Positions 34,728 through 44,711 of a stretch of 64,000 bases of DNA are shown in pieces (position 1 is the stretch's first letter; the number at the start of each line of letters is the position of its first letter). Source of the DNA: Burkholderia cenocepacia (GTDB lineage Bacteria > Pseudomonadota > Gammaproteobacteria > Burkholderiales > Burkholderiaceae); contig NZ_CP060040.1 in NCBI RefSeq assembly GCF_014211915.1, forward strand, positions 2,046,001 to 2,110,000. The letters are read 5' to 3'. The notes under the pieces are model-generated. The model searched no databases, was not told the DNA's origin, and saw only the letters and a program-made list of their open reading frames with translations. The translations under genes were made by a program, and so were the position numbers.

Positions 34728-34965
34728 TCAAATTGACCTTGACGATCTTCTCCCTGGCGCGCGAATCGGCCATCGCATTGTCGTCGGTGTCTTCCAGGCG
34801 TTCGACCATCGCCTCCCACGTCTTCGCTGGAATGCAGTAGAACGCGGGTTCGTTGCGATTCAGGATGGCGACCGGAAAACCCTCGCCCGCGGCAACGGTT
34901 CCCATCGGATTCCGCTTCAGCTCCGAGACGCTAGCCGTCACGCTAGCCAGAATGGTGTGAGGCAT
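34717..34965 (-). CDS. Phd/YefM (StbD-like) antitoxin
   Basis: 82 residues. SVTASVSELKRNPMGTVAAGEGFPVAILNRNEPAFYCIPAKTWEAMVERLED is the Phd/YefM fold, and the polar C-terminal tail would wrap the toxin. A GGAGAA site precedes the ATG at 34965; a longer open frame to 35163 is unconserved. It is intact although its toxin gene is frameshifted, so it may persist as a DNA-binding orphan. Confidence 0.85.
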   Translation of the reverse strand: MPHTILASVTASVSELKRNPMGTVAAGEGFPVAILNRNEPAFYCIPAKTWEAMVERLEDTDDNAMADSRAREKIVKVNLNGL

Positions 34966-35092
34966 ACCCGCTCTTTCTCCAATCGAGCGTCGATTGTACT
35001 TAATTTGATACCAGACTAAGCACGAAAATTGACACCCTGATGCAGTCGACACTCGGCCGTCGACGAACGGAAACCACCCCTGAAAGCCAGCC

Positions 35093-36125
35093 CTAATCGG
35101 CGTCATCCCTCGCCAACGGCAAAAACCGCGGCGCCACCCGCGCCCGCACGTTCCCGTGCTCATCCGTCCGATAGATTCCGCGCGCCGCGTTGTGCGGGTG
35201 CACGGCCGCGTCGGCCACGCTCAGCACCGGCGCGAAGCACGCATCGGTGCCTTCGAGCAGCGTGCGCCAGTGCGCGGACGGCTGCCGCGCGAACACGTCC
35301 GCGAAACGCGCCTTCAGCGTGGGCCAGCGCGCCCGGTCGTACTGCGACGCGGGATCGACGTCGGTCAGCCCGAGCCGTTCGACCAGCAGCGCATAGAACG
35401 GCGGTTCGAGCGCGCCGATCGTCACGCATTCGCCGTCCGCGCAGCGATACACGTCGTAGAACGGCGCGTCGTGGAACAGGCTCGGCTGCGCGCCGTCGAC
35501 TGGCCGTTCCGCGTGCCCACAGCGCGAGCGAACGAGCATCGACACGATGTCGACGATCGCCCGTCGACCACCCCCGGCCCGCCGCCGCGCACGTCGAGCC
35601 GCGAGACGCCGAACGCGAGCCCGAGCGCGCACGCCCGATCGCACGACGGTCGGCGGCACGCCCGGCGGCCGCATCGGCGCGGACAGACAGCAGCCCGGTC
35701 AGCGCGACGTAGTTCAGGTCGTGCCCGGCCGCGGCTGCCAGCGGTCCATCCTGGCCCCAGCCGGTCATGCGCCCGTAGACCAACTTCGGATTGCGGCGCG
35801 CGCAAACGTCGGGCCCGAGGCCGAGCCGCTCCATCACGCCGGGCCGCAAGCCCTCGATCAGCGCATCGGCTTGCGCGATCAGATCGAGCGCGGCGTCCCG
35901 CCCGGCCGGCGCCTTCAGGTCGAGTTCGACGATGTTCTTGCCTTCGCGCAGCAAGTCGCCGTCGCGGGCCCGCAGCGCGTCCGGTGCGCTCGTGCGGCCG
36001 GACGGGCGCGCGATCAGCGTGATGCGCGCGCCCATGCCGGCGAGCATCCAGCCGGCGAGCGGGCCGGGGCCGAGCCCTTCGAATTCGACGATGTGGATGC
36101 CGGCAAGCGGCGCGTTCAATGGCAT
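35093..36125 (-). pseudogene. CaiB/BaiF CoA-transferase (alpha-methylacyl-CoA racemase type), frameshifted
   Basis: The N-terminal half is clear (LAGIHIVEFEGLGPGPLAGWMLAGMGARITLI, VYGRMTGWGQDGPLAAAAGHDLNYVALTGLLSV), and so is the C-terminal half (GAQPSLFHDAPFYDVYRCADGECVTIGALE). Between about 35500 and 35690 the coding signal jumps through all three frames several times, with one segment (ALGLAFGVS) in the third frame. Modelling the expected sequence needs at least four missing G/C bases. Not translatable as one protein. In family terms it would have moved CoA between acids or epimerised 2-methylacyl-CoA. Confidence 0.82.
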
Positions 36126-36250
36126 GGCGACCTCGCTGAAATGCAGTCGGAACAGGGGCGGCGAAACTTTCCGATTCTATGCGAATGTCTGCGCGCGCCG
36201 GCTTCGCGCGACCAGCGCCTGTTCACGCCGATAACGGGCTTGCGCGGGCC

Positions 36251-37010
36251 CTAGCGCAGCCCGTCCCCCGCCCGCTCCGCCAGCGCCAACCGCATCGCGC
36301 GCACGATCGCGTCCCGATGCGGGTCGATCCGCTCGACCGGCCCGGCCACGCCCATCGCCAGCGGCAGCCCGTTCCAGCCGTCCGCGATCACCATCGAGAT
36401 CATCGCGGCGCCCTGCGTCACGGTATGCGCCGAATACGAATAGCCGAGCCGGCGCGTCTGTTCGACCTTGTCGAGCACGACGTCCTCGTCGATCGTCCTG
36501 CCCGACTTCCCGATCCGGCGGATGCTGCGCGACACGAGCCGGCGAATCGTGCTGTCGGGCTGAATGCTCAGCAACGCCCAGCCGAGGCCCGACATGCAGA
36601 TCTCGCGACGCGTGCCGATCGGCGCATAGAACTGCACCGGAATCGAATGCGAGCCCTCGACCGCGTCGATGTACTGCACGTACAGGTCGCTCTGCACCGC
36701 GATCACGACCGCCTCGTGCGTGCGCGCCGCCAGTCGCTTCGCGACCGCATGCCAGTGCCGCCGGCTGCCGGCCGCCGAATCGACCAGCGCTTCGCCGAGA
36801 TTGACGAGCCGCGCGGTGGGTGCATACGCATGGGTTGCATCGTCGTAGGCAAGATAGCCGAGCGTCTTCATGCTGGTGAGCAACGCCGCTCGACCCCGGA
36901 TACCCGCAGCGCGTCGCGATCTCGCGCACGCTCAGCGGCCGCTGCAAGGTGCTGAAGAGTTCCAGCACCTCGAATACGCGCGCCGCGCTCTTGACCACGT
37001 TTCCGCTCAT
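36251..37010 (-). pseudogene. IclR family regulator, frameshifted after the HTH
   Basis: Residues from MSGNVVKSAARVFEVLELFS and REIATRCGYPGSS are in one frame, and LLTSMKTLGYLAYDDATHAYAPTARLV with the full effector domain in another; the shift lies near 36888. GGAGG precedes the ATG at 37010. It is divergent from the truncated enoyl-CoA hydratase gene, across a palindrome, as expected for a local regulator. The internal ATG at 36883 would give a protein lacking the DNA-binding domain. Confidence 0.82.
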
Positions 37011-37041
37011 CCCGCCTCCTCCGCAGCGACCGGCAGGGGCC

Positions 37042-37057
37042 TTCCACGTATGTGGAA
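37042..37057. promoter_or_regulatory. palindromic operator TTCCACGTATGTGGAA
   Basis: A perfect dyad with 6-bp arms and a GTAT centre lies between the divergent IclR pseudogene and the enoyl-CoA hydratase start, followed at once by a second small dyad (GGAACGGAATTTCC). Position and form fit an IclR-family operator. Confidence 0.6.
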
Positions 37058-37144
37058 CGGAATTTCCCGCCGCCGACCGTCGTGACGATACTAGGCTTCG
37101 GCCCGCGACGTGAAGTCCCGCGGCACAGAACATACGGAGACACC

Positions 37145-37577
37145 ATGGCAGCCTTTTTGATCCGTGAACGGCAGGGCCCGATCCTGACCGTCACGATGAA
37201 CCGTCCCGACACTCGCAACGCCATTTCGGACACCGATGCGATCGACGCGCTGACCGAATGCTGCGACGAAGCGAACCGCGACGAATCGATCCGCGTGCTG
37301 ATACTGACCGGCGCCGGCACGACGTTCTCGTCGGGCGGCAACGTGAAGGCGATGCGCGCATTCGTGGAAGCCGGCCCACACGACCCTGCAGCGATCCGGA
37401 CCAGCTATCGCCGCGGCATCCAGCGGCTCGCGCATGCGTTCGATCACCTCGAAGTGCCGGCCATCGCGGCGGTCAACGGCCCGGCCGTCGGCGCCGGCAC
37501 CGATCTCGCATGCATGTGCGACATCCGCATCGCCGCCGAGCGCGCGCGCTTCGCGGAGAGCTTCATCGCGCTCAGCA
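37145..37577 (+). pseudogene. enoyl-CoA hydratase/isomerase, 3'-truncated
   Basis: About 144 residues of a crotonase-fold enzyme: FLIRERQGPILTVTMNRPDTRNAIS, LTGAGTTFSSGGNVKAM (oxyanion loop) and IAAVNGPAVGAGTDLACMCDIRIAAERARFAESF. Homology stops at about 37577; the following residues (SRPPMTTTATVPISS) are antisense to another gene fragment. The C-terminal third, including the trimer interface, is missing, so it is probably not functional. Confidence 0.82.
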
Positions 37578-37692
37578 GGCCGCCGATGACGACGACCGCG
37601 ACGGTGCCGATCAGCAGCGTGCGGCGCGGGCGCCGTGCAGCGGCGGGCGCGGAGTCTTTCGAAGGGGGCGTGGGCTTTTGTTCGTTATCCAT
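37578..37692 (-). pseudogene. N-terminal fragment of a membrane-anchored protein
   Basis: About 38 codons from the ATG at 37692: MDNEQKPTPPSKDSAPAAAR, a basic RRPRR, then the start of a transmembrane helix (TLLIGTVAVVVIGGLL). The frame then runs into antisense enoyl-CoA hydratase sequence. The layout resembles the N-terminus of an HlyD/EmrA-type adaptor or similar anchored protein, but too little remains for a family call. Confidence 0.5.
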
Positions 37693-37946
37693 CGTGTTCT
37701 GTCAGGAAGACGGCGCGGCGGGCCGGAAAATCGGACTGCTGGGCTGCGCGTGGGCGTGCGGGTGACGGGACGGGGCGGCCCGGCTCGGTCCGGGGCCCCG
37801 CCGATCCGCGGGAAAAGAGCGGTGCGCACCGCGAATGCGGCGCGATGATGGGCATGATCCTACGTGCCGTCCCCGTTACAGTCCAGCGGTCTATCTTTCA
37901 ACGGGTTACGGTCGTTACAGAACGCGACACGGCGATGACGAAACGA

Positions 37947-38636
37947 TTACACGCCGACGCGCCGGGCCGGCGCGCCGCCGATTTCGCGGGTGATTTTCGC
38001 GATGCATTCCTGCAGCGCGGGCACCACCTGTTCCTGCAGCCATTCGGGCGGACACTGGTGCGCCGCGCCGCCGCAATTCACCGAATAGCGTTGACCGGAG
38101 GGGCCGACGAACCCGGCGGCGACCGCATTCAGGCCCTCGCGCCATTCGCCGATCGCGATCGCGTGGCCGTCGCGCATCGCTTCGTCGAGCGCGGGCGTGA
38201 GGCGAGCGGACACGTGCGGCCAGTCGTCGCCGGCCGTGGTGCGCAGCGACTCGAGCAGTTGCCGCCGCTCGTCGTCCTCGAGCGCGGCGAGGTACGCGCG
38301 CCCACGGCCGTACGCGCGATGTCCATCCGCGAGCCGATCTCGAGGCGCGTGACGAGCACGGCCGAGCGCGGGCGGATCACGTCGATCGCGACCATGTCGA
38401 GGCGGTCGCGCACCGCGAGATGCACGGACAGCGACGTGCGTTCGACCAGTTCGATCATGAACGGCCGCGAACGCGCGCGGATGTCGAACGCGTTGCGCGG
38501 CGAAGCCGTGGCTCAGTTCGAGTACGGACGCGGTCAGCACGAAGCGCTCGCTGTCGGCAACTGGAACAGGAAGCCGCGCGCTGACGAGCGTCGCGGTGAT
38601 GCGCGAGACGGTCGGCTTCGGATGCCGGTCAATACC
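37947..38636 (-). pseudogene. second IclR-family regulator, truncated and frameshifted
   Basis: Reading on the minus strand, the fragments HPKPTVSRITATLVSA (winged HTH), DSERFVLTASVLELSHGF, MIELVERTSLSVHLAVRDRLDMVAIDV and GRAYLAALEDDERRQLLESL to the stop at 37947 lie in different frames, with at least three shifts. The N-terminus is missing: the sequence abuts a CoA-transferase fragment at about 38636. PcaR/PobR-like IclR proteins have this length and order. Confidence 0.78.
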
Positions 38637-39236
38637 GCGCTGTCGATGCTGCATCCGGTCAGCACGAGCTGGATGGCGACCGGCGACGTGCCCGTCGCGA
38701 CCGGCAACGTGTACGGCGCGATCGCGCCATACGGCGTCTATCCGTGCAAGGACAAACCGGTTGCGACCGGCGCCGGCAACAACCGCACGTTCGCGCGGCT
38801 CGTCGACGCGCTCGGCGTGCCCGAGCTGGCGCGCGATCCACGCTTCGCGACCAATGCGCAGCGCGTCGCGCATCGCAAGGCGCTCGACACGCTGCTCGGC
38901 CAGCTGACCGCCGAACTGCAGGCGGACGAGGTCGTCGAGCGGCTGATGCACGCCGGCGTCGCGACGGGACCGGTGAACACCGTGGCCGATGCGTTCGGCC
39001 ATCCGCAGACGGCGCGCAACGCGATGTTCGTCGACACCGATACGTACACCGGCGCGGGCATCCCCGCCAAGCTGTCCCGCACGCCTGGATCGATACGCCG
39101 GCCACCCCAGCCGTTCGCCGCCGACACCGACGCCGTGCTCGACGCATTCGGGATCGACGCGGCACGCCGCGACGCGCTGCGGCAAGCCGGCGTGCTGCAC
39201 GACACGCGGGCGGACGTGGCCGGGAGCGCGTCATGA
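38637..39236 (+). pseudogene. CaiB/BaiF CoA-transferase, C-terminal fragment
   Basis: About 199 residues of the C-terminal half of a CaiB-family protein: NTALSMLHPVSTSWMATGDV, YGAIAPYGVYPCKDKP, NNRTFARLVDALGVPELARDPRF and ALRQAGVLHD. The N-terminal Rossmann half, which carries the catalytic Asp, is absent; the frame upstream is open but antisense to the IclR fragment. The stop overlaps the ATG of the following enoyl-CoA hydratase (ATGA), indicating an original operon. Confidence 0.82.
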
Positions 39237-40030
39237 CCACCCCGCGCTTTTCTTCACCGGCGCGCGACGATGCCCCGTCGATCCTGCGCGACGACGCCGA
39301 CGGCATCGCGTGGCTGACGATCCATCGCCCGCACGTCGCCAATGCGCTGTCCGCCGAAGCGATCCGCCGCCTGTGCGACGAACTCGTCACGCTCGACGAC
39401 AACCCGTCGATTCGCGTCATCGTGATCCGCGGCGCGGGCGAACGCGCATTCAGCGCGGGCGTCGATCTCGGCGACCCCGAGATCCGCGGAATGCAGCCGA
39501 TGCGCGGACTCGCACGCAACGTGCACGAGCTGATCCTGGAGCTGCGCAAGCCGACCATCGCGGCCATCAACGGCTACGCGATCGGCGGCGGCTGCGAAAT
39601 CGCGCTCGCGTGCGACCTGCGGATCGCCGCCGATCACGCGACCTTCGCGCTGCCCGAAGCGCGAGTCGGCATGGGTGCGAACTTCGCGAGCGTGCTGCTG
39701 CCGCGCATGTTGCCGCGCGCGATCGCGATGGAGCTGCTGTTCACGGGCCGCCGCTTCGACACGGACGAAGCGCAACGCGCCGGCCTGCTCAACCGCGTCG
39801 TGCCCGGCGCCGCGCTCGACGACACCGTGCGCGAGCTCGCGCAGACGATCGCCGCGAACGCGCCGCTCACGATCCGCCGCATCAAGGAAACCGCGACGCG
39901 CAGCCAGGGGCTGCCGGTGGCCGCCGCGCTGCGGCTGGACGTCGGCCCCGACGTCTACGCGAGCGAGGACCGGATCGAGGGCGCCCGCGCGTTTCTCGAG
40001 AAGCGCAAGCCGGTGTTCAAGGGACGCTGA
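39233..40030 (+). CDS. enoyl-CoA hydratase/isomerase family protein
   Basis: 265 residues, complete crotonase fold: IAWLTIHRPHVANALSAEAI, GAGERAFSAGVDLGD (oxyanion-hole segment), IAAINGYAIGGGCEIALACD (second oxyanion Gly), FALPEARVGMGANFASVLLPRML and the C-terminal AFLEKRKPVFKGR. Unusually, the usual catalytic Glu region reads EARVGMGANFA. It hydrates or isomerises an unknown enoyl-CoA. It overlaps the CoA-transferase fragment by four bases and precedes a broken porin gene. Confidence 0.9.
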   Translation: MTTPRFSSPARDDAPSILRDDADGIAWLTIHRPHVANALSAEAIRRLCDELVTLDDNPSIRVIVIRGAGERAFSAGVDLGDPEIRGMQPMRGLARNVHELILELRKPTIAAINGYAIGGGCEIALACDLRIAADHATFALPEARVGMGANFASVLLPRMLPRAIAMELLFTGRRFDTDEAQRAGLLNRVVPGAALDDTVRELAQTIAANAPLTIRRIKETATRSQGLPVAAALRLDVGPDVYASEDRIEGARAFLEKRKPVFKGR

Positions 40031-40111
40031 GGCCGGCGCCGCACCGCAGCACCCGCGCGCACCGCTCCCAGAACGCGGGCGCGCCCAAAAAACATGGACG
40101 GAGACACCTTC

Positions 40112-41156
40112 ATGCAACGGAAAGCATTCCTGGTCGGCGCGTGCGTGCTGTGCGCCACGCCGGCGCACGCGTCGTCGTCACGCTGTACGGGATCGTCGAC
40201 AGCTACGTCGAATTCGATCGCATCGGCAGTCTATCGAGATGCGGCAAAGCGGCGGTGGCGCGTCGACGAGCCGCTTCGGCCTGACGGGCGTCGAGGATCT
40301 CGGCGGCGGCACGTCGACGAAATTCGTGCTGGAAAGCGGCTTCTCGCCGGCCGACGGATCGTTCCAGGGCGGCACGCTGTTCTACCGGCGGGCGTACGTG
40401 TCGCTGCAGAACACGCGCTACGGCGACCTGCGGCTCGGCCGGCAATACACGCCCGCGTTCTACGTCGTGTACGACGGCGATCCGTTCGGACTCAACGAAC
40501 GGCTGTCGCCGCTCGCGCTGCGGCGCCACGTCGACGGACACGATCACGAGCAACACGACGCCGCCGATTCCGCTTCAACCAGGCGGCGTCGTACCTGAGC
40601 CCGACCGGAACGGCCTGCGCGTGATGGCCACGTACGGCTTTCCGACGCCGAACGCGCTCTCGACGCAGGCTGGACGCAACTACGGCGCCGGGCTGCAATA
40701 CCGGATCGGCGGACTGTACGTCGGCGCCGGCTTCCAGGGCGATACGTCGGCCGGCAACCTCGCACCCGTCATCTCCCCGTCGACGACCCGCACTATGTGT
40801 TCGCGGCCAACTACGCGTTCGCGCACGTCAAGCTGTACGCCGCGTTCCTGTACGGCGTCGGCACGCCGCGCGCCTGCCCGCGTTCTCGACCGCGAGCGTC
40901 GGCGCGTCGATCAACGTCGGTGCGCTCGATCGCGTGCTCGTGTCGGTGGTGCGCCCGACGTGAAGGGCTCGGCGAACGACGCGACCGGCTCGGCGTCGGC
41001 TACGACCATCCGCTGTCGAAGCGGACCTCGCTCTACGCCCGCTATCTCTACATGAAGAACAGCGGCGACGCCCGCAACACCGTCGTCGCCGGCCTGCAGC
41101 CGCAACCGGGCGGCACCGAGCAGGTGTTCGCGCTCGGCATCGTTCACCGCTTCTGA
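40112..41156 (+). pseudogene. Gram-negative general porin, multiply frameshifted
   Basis: Signal peptide MQRKAFLVGACVLCATPAHA, then VTLYGIVDSYVEFDRIGS in a second frame, STSRFGLTGVEDLGGGTSTKFVLESGF and YRRAYVSLQNTRYGDLRLGRQYTPAFY in a third, and further pieces (AGRNYGAGLQYRIGGLYVGAGFQG, VFAANYAFAHVKLYAAFLYGVG, final GTEQVFALGIVHRF) in alternating frames. At least six shifts are needed to join them. The family is the OmpC-like porin of beta-proteobacteria, here probably for uptake of the island's substrate. Confidence 0.85.
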
Positions 41157-41166
41157 CGGAGTGCCC

Positions 41167-42478
41167 ATGACCCCGACCCTTTCGACCCACCCGGCGCGTC
41201 GACGACGGCGCGACGCAGGCGCTCTATCGCCGATCTCGCGCCGGCTGCTGCCGTGATCCTGTGCTACACGCTGTTCATCGACCGGATCAACATCGGCTTC
41301 GCGCACGCGCAGATGGCCGCCGAACTGCACTTCTCCGACGCCGTCTACGGGCTCGGCGCGGCATCTTCTTCATCGGCTACATGGCGTTCGAGATTCCGAG
41401 CAACGCGTGGCTCGCGCGGATCGGCGCGCGCCGGACGATTGCCCGGATCATGGTGCTGTGGGGCCTCGGCTCGGCCGCGACGATGTTCGTCACGACGCCC
41501 GCGCAGTTCTACGCGTGCCGCTTCCTGCTGGGCGTGTTCGAGGCCGGCTTCTTCCCCGGCATCCTGTTCTATCTCGGCGCGTGGTATCCGCCGCGGCAGC
41601 GCGCCAAGGCGTTCGCGCTGTTCATGACCGCGCTGTATCTCGCGGGGTTGATCGCCGGCCCCGTGTCGGGCGCGATTCTGTCGTACTTCGACGGCGTGGG
41701 CGGCCTGAGCGGCTGGCAATGGCTGTTCGTCGTCGAAGGGCTGCCGAGCAGCGCGCTCGGCCTCGTCGCACTGCGCTTTCTCGACGACCGGCCGGACGAC
41801 GCCCGCTGGCTGTCGGACGCCGACAAGGCCGCGCTGCGCGCCGCCCACGCGCAGGCCGAAGCCGATACGCCGGCCGCGAACGCGGCACGGCCGTTGCTCG
41901 CGCATCGCGATTTCTGGCTGCTGTGCGCGGCCAATTTCGCGATCGCGGCCGCCGGCTACGCGCTCGTGTTCTGGATGCCCGTGATCCTGCATCGCGGCGG
42001 CCTGCATGGCGCGATGCAGATCGGACTGCTGTCCGCGCTGCCGTACCTGTGCGGCATCGCCGGCATGCTCGCGATGGGCTGGCGCACCGAGCGCCGGCGC
42101 GAATGGCGCAAGCACGGCGCCGTCGCGATGCTCGCGTGCGCGGCGGCGCTCGCTGGTCTCGCGAGCAGCGCCGGCACGTCGCATCTGATGATCGCGCTGT
42201 GCATCGCGGTCGCCATGCACGCCGCGGCACTGCCCGCGTTCTGGGTGCTGCCGGGGCTCGCGCTGCCGAAGCGCTCGATGGCGGTCGCGATCGCGGCGAT
42301 CACGATGACCGGCGCGATCGGCGGATTCGCGAGCCCGTTCCTGATGGGCGTGCTCAACACGGCCACCGGATCGATGCGCGGCGGCCTCTATTTCAATGCC
42401 GCGCTGCTGGCGGCCGGCGCGCTCGCGTTGCTCGGGACGCTGCGCGCCCGCGCGGCGGTGCACACGAACGCCGGCTGA
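41167..42478 (+). pseudogene. MFS transporter (anion:cation symporter type), frameshifted near the N-terminus
   Basis: The first 65 residues are split over three frames: ISRRLLPVILCYTLFIDRIN, then INIGFAHAQMAAELHFSDAVYGL, then GIFFIGYMAFEIPSNAWLARIGARRTIARIMVLWG, after which the frame is clean to the stop at 42478. Single missing G residues at about 41234, 41253 and 41360 would restore it. The family imports organic acids such as hydroxybenzoates or tartrate. Confidence 0.82.
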
Positions 42479-42515
42479 CGGCGCGCCTTCTTTCTCTCCC
42501 GAACGGACCACCCTC

Positions 42516-43676
42516 ATGAATTTCGAACTCGAACTCGAACTCGAACACCGGATGATCCGCGACCTCGTCGCGCGTTTCGTGAAGGACGAACTGATTCCGC
42601 TCGAAGCGGCGGTGATGGCGCGCGAGGCCGACGGCCAGCGCTTCGGGCTGCTCGCCGACGAACGTGCGCACCTCGACGGACGCTCCCGGCAACTCGGCCT
42701 GTGGGGACTCGACGCGCCGCTCGCCGCGGGCGGCTCGGATCTGCCGGCCGTCGCGATGGTCGGCGTGAACGAGGCGATCGGCACGACCGTGACCCCGTAC
42801 ATCCTGCCGCCCGACTCGCCGAACCTGCGGATGCTGTGCGATGCGGCCGACGCGGCGCAGCGCGCGCGCTATCTCGACCCGTACGCACGCGGCGCCACGC
42901 GTGCCGCGATGGCGATCTCCGAGCCGGGCGCCGGCTCCGATCCGGGCGCGCTGTCGACGACCGCCGTGCGCGACGGCGACGGCTGGGTGCTGAACGGCCG
43001 GAAGATCTGGATCAGCCACGCGGCCGAAGCCGACTGGACGATCGTGATGGCGCTGACCGATCGCAGCAAGGGCAAGCGCGGCGGCATGTCGGCGTTCATC
43101 GTCGATCGCGACACGCCGGGTTTCGTCATCGAACGCCGGATTCCGATGATCGGCGGGCTGTCGACCTACGAAATCGTGCTGGAAGACTGCCGCATTCCCG
43201 GCGCGCAACTGCTGGGCCGGGAAGGCGCCGGCTTCGCGCCGATGCAGTCGCGGCTCGCGAACCGGCGGCTGGAGATGGCCGCGTGGTGCATCGGCCGCGC
43301 CGAACGCGCGGTCGCGCTCCTGTGCGACCATGCGAAACAGCGCACGACCTTCGGCGTGCCGCTCGCGGAGCGCCAGGCGGTCCAGTGGTGGGTCGCCGAC
43401 GCGCTCACGCAGATCCACGCATGCCGCCTGATGACTTACGAAGCGGCCGCGCGCGTGGATGCCGGGCAGGATGCACGCACGCAGATCTCGATGGTCAAGG
43501 TGTTCGCGACCGAAATGGCGTCGACCGTCATCGATCATGCGATGCAGACGCTCGGCGCGATGGGCATGACGAAGGAAATGCCGTTGCAGCAGATGGCCAG
43601 CGAGGCGCGGCTGATGCGCATCTTCGAAGGTCCGACCGAGGTGCACCGTTGGGTCGTCGCACGCAGCGTGCTCTGA
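42516..43676 (+). CDS. acyl-CoA dehydrogenase family protein
   Basis: 386 residues. The FAD-binding ISEPGAGSDPGALSTTAVRDGDGWVLNGRKIWISHA, the substrate segment STYEIVLEDCRIPGAQLLG, KQRTTFGVPLAERQAVQ and the C-terminal QTLGAMGMTKEMPLQQMASEARLMRIFEGPTEVHRWVVAR are standard for the family. It oxidises an acyl-CoA to the enoyl-CoA and passes electrons to ETF. The first codons contain four GAACTC repeats (LELELE). Its intact state contrasts with the broken genes just upstream. An esterase gene follows after 38 bp. Confidence 0.92.
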   Translation: MNFELELELEHRMIRDLVARFVKDELIPLEAAVMAREADGQRFGLLADERAHLDGRSRQLGLWGLDAPLAAGGSDLPAVAMVGVNEAIGTTVTPYILPPDSPNLRMLCDAADAAQRARYLDPYARGATRAAMAISEPGAGSDPGALSTTAVRDGDGWVLNGRKIWISHAAEADWTIVMALTDRSKGKRGGMSAFIVDRDTPGFVIERRIPMIGGLSTYEIVLEDCRIPGAQLLGREGAGFAPMQSRLANRRLEMAAWCIGRAERAVALLCDHAKQRTTFGVPLAERQAVQWWVADALTQIHACRLMTYEAAARVDAGQDARTQISMVKVFATEMASTVIDHAMQTLGAMGMTKEMPLQQMASEARLMRIFEGPTEVHRWVVARSVL

Positions 43677-43714
43677 CCGCGGCGCGCCGCCCACTTCCAC
43701 GATGGAGCCCTGCG

Positions 43715-44653
43715 TTGAACACCCTGCCTCTCGTCGATCCCGAAATCCGCCCGCTGCTCGAGACCTGGCCGACCGTCACGCTCAGCGCCGACAACCTCGC
43801 ACAGTCGCGCCAGCGCGTGCTGCCGCTGCCGCCGCCCGACCCGGCCGGCAGCACGCTCGAACGCCGCACGGTACCCGGCCCGGCCGGCGCGCCGGACGTC
43901 CCGGTCCTCGTCTATTTGCCCGACGGCCACGCGCGCCCGCTCCCGGCGATCGTCCACATGCACGGCGGCGGCTACGTGCGCGGCGCGGCGAAGGAGCTCG
44001 AAGCGGTGCACCGGTTGCTCGTCACACAACTCGGCTGCGCGCTGATCTCGATCGACTATCGCCTCGCGCCGGAAACGGTGTTTCCCGGCGCGATCGAAGA
44101 CTGCTACGCGGCGCTCGCATGGGTGTTCCGTCACGCCGACACGCTCGGCATCGACGCCGCGCGGATCGGCGTGGCGGGCGAAAGCGCGGGCGGCGGACTG
44201 GCCGCCGCGCTGGCGCTGCTGGCCCGCGACCGCGGCGAATTCCGGCTTGCGTTCCAGCACCTGATCTATCCGATGCTCGACGACCGCACCTGCACGCGCC
44301 CGCCGCATCCGCATGCCGGCGAATTCATCTGGCATGCGGCCAACAACCGGTTCGGCTGGACCTCGCTGCTCGGTCACGCGCCGGGCATCGACGGCGTGTC
44401 CCCGTACGCGGCGGCCGCGCGCGCCACGCGGCTCGACGGCCTGCCGCCCACGTTCCTGTCGGTCGGCTCGCTCGACCTGTTCCTCGACGAAAATCTCGAC
44501 TATGCGCAGCGCCTGCTGCGCGCGGGCGTGCCGACCGAACTGCACGTGCTGCCCGGCGGCGTACACGGATTCGACATCGTGCCCGGCGCGCGGGTCTCGG
44601 AAACGGCGCGCCGCCTCAGCCACGACGCGCTGCGCCGCTTCCTGCACGGCTGA
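43715..44653 (+). CDS. alpha/beta hydrolase, hormone-sensitive lipase family esterase
   Basis: 312 residues from a TTG start at 43715 preceded by GGAG; no ATG fits the conserved N-terminus. The oxyanion motif HMHGGGYVRG, the nucleophile GESAGGG, the acid near GSLDLFLDE and the His in GGVHGFD complete the catalytic triad. HSL-family enzymes hydrolyse short-chain esters or lactones. It is last in the apparent operon with the acyl-CoA dehydrogenase and convergent with prpF. Confidence 0.87.
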   Translation: MNTLPLVDPEIRPLLETWPTVTLSADNLAQSRQRVLPLPPPDPAGSTLERRTVPGPAGAPDVPVLVYLPDGHARPLPAIVHMHGGGYVRGAAKELEAVHRLLVTQLGCALISIDYRLAPETVFPGAIEDCYAALAWVFRHADTLGIDAARIGVAGESAGGGLAAALALLARDRGEFRLAFQHLIYPMLDDRTCTRPPHPHAGEFIWHAANNRFGWTSLLGHAPGIDGVSPYAAAARATRLDGLPPTFLSVGSLDLFLDENLDYAQRLLRAGVPTELHVLPGGVHGFDIVPGARVSETARRLSHDALRRFLHG

Positions 44654-44663
44654 CGAAAACGAC

Positions 44664-44685
44664 GCGGGCGGCCGAAGCCGCCCGC
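44664..44685. terminator. hairpin between the esterase and prpF
   Basis: A perfect 9-bp stem GCGGGCGGC / GCCGCCCGC with a CGAA tetraloop separates two convergent genes. On the minus strand GTCGTTTTC follows, so it may end the prp transcript; the plus strand lacks a T run. Confidence 0.6.
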
Positions 44686-44711
44686 ATCCGCGCCGATCCC
44701 AGCGGCAACGA

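Noticed and set aside
36251..36883. IclR fragment as a full gene starting MLTSMKTLGYL
   Set aside because: The matching N-terminal HTH is present just upstream in another frame with a good GGAGG site, so it is a frameshifted longer gene.
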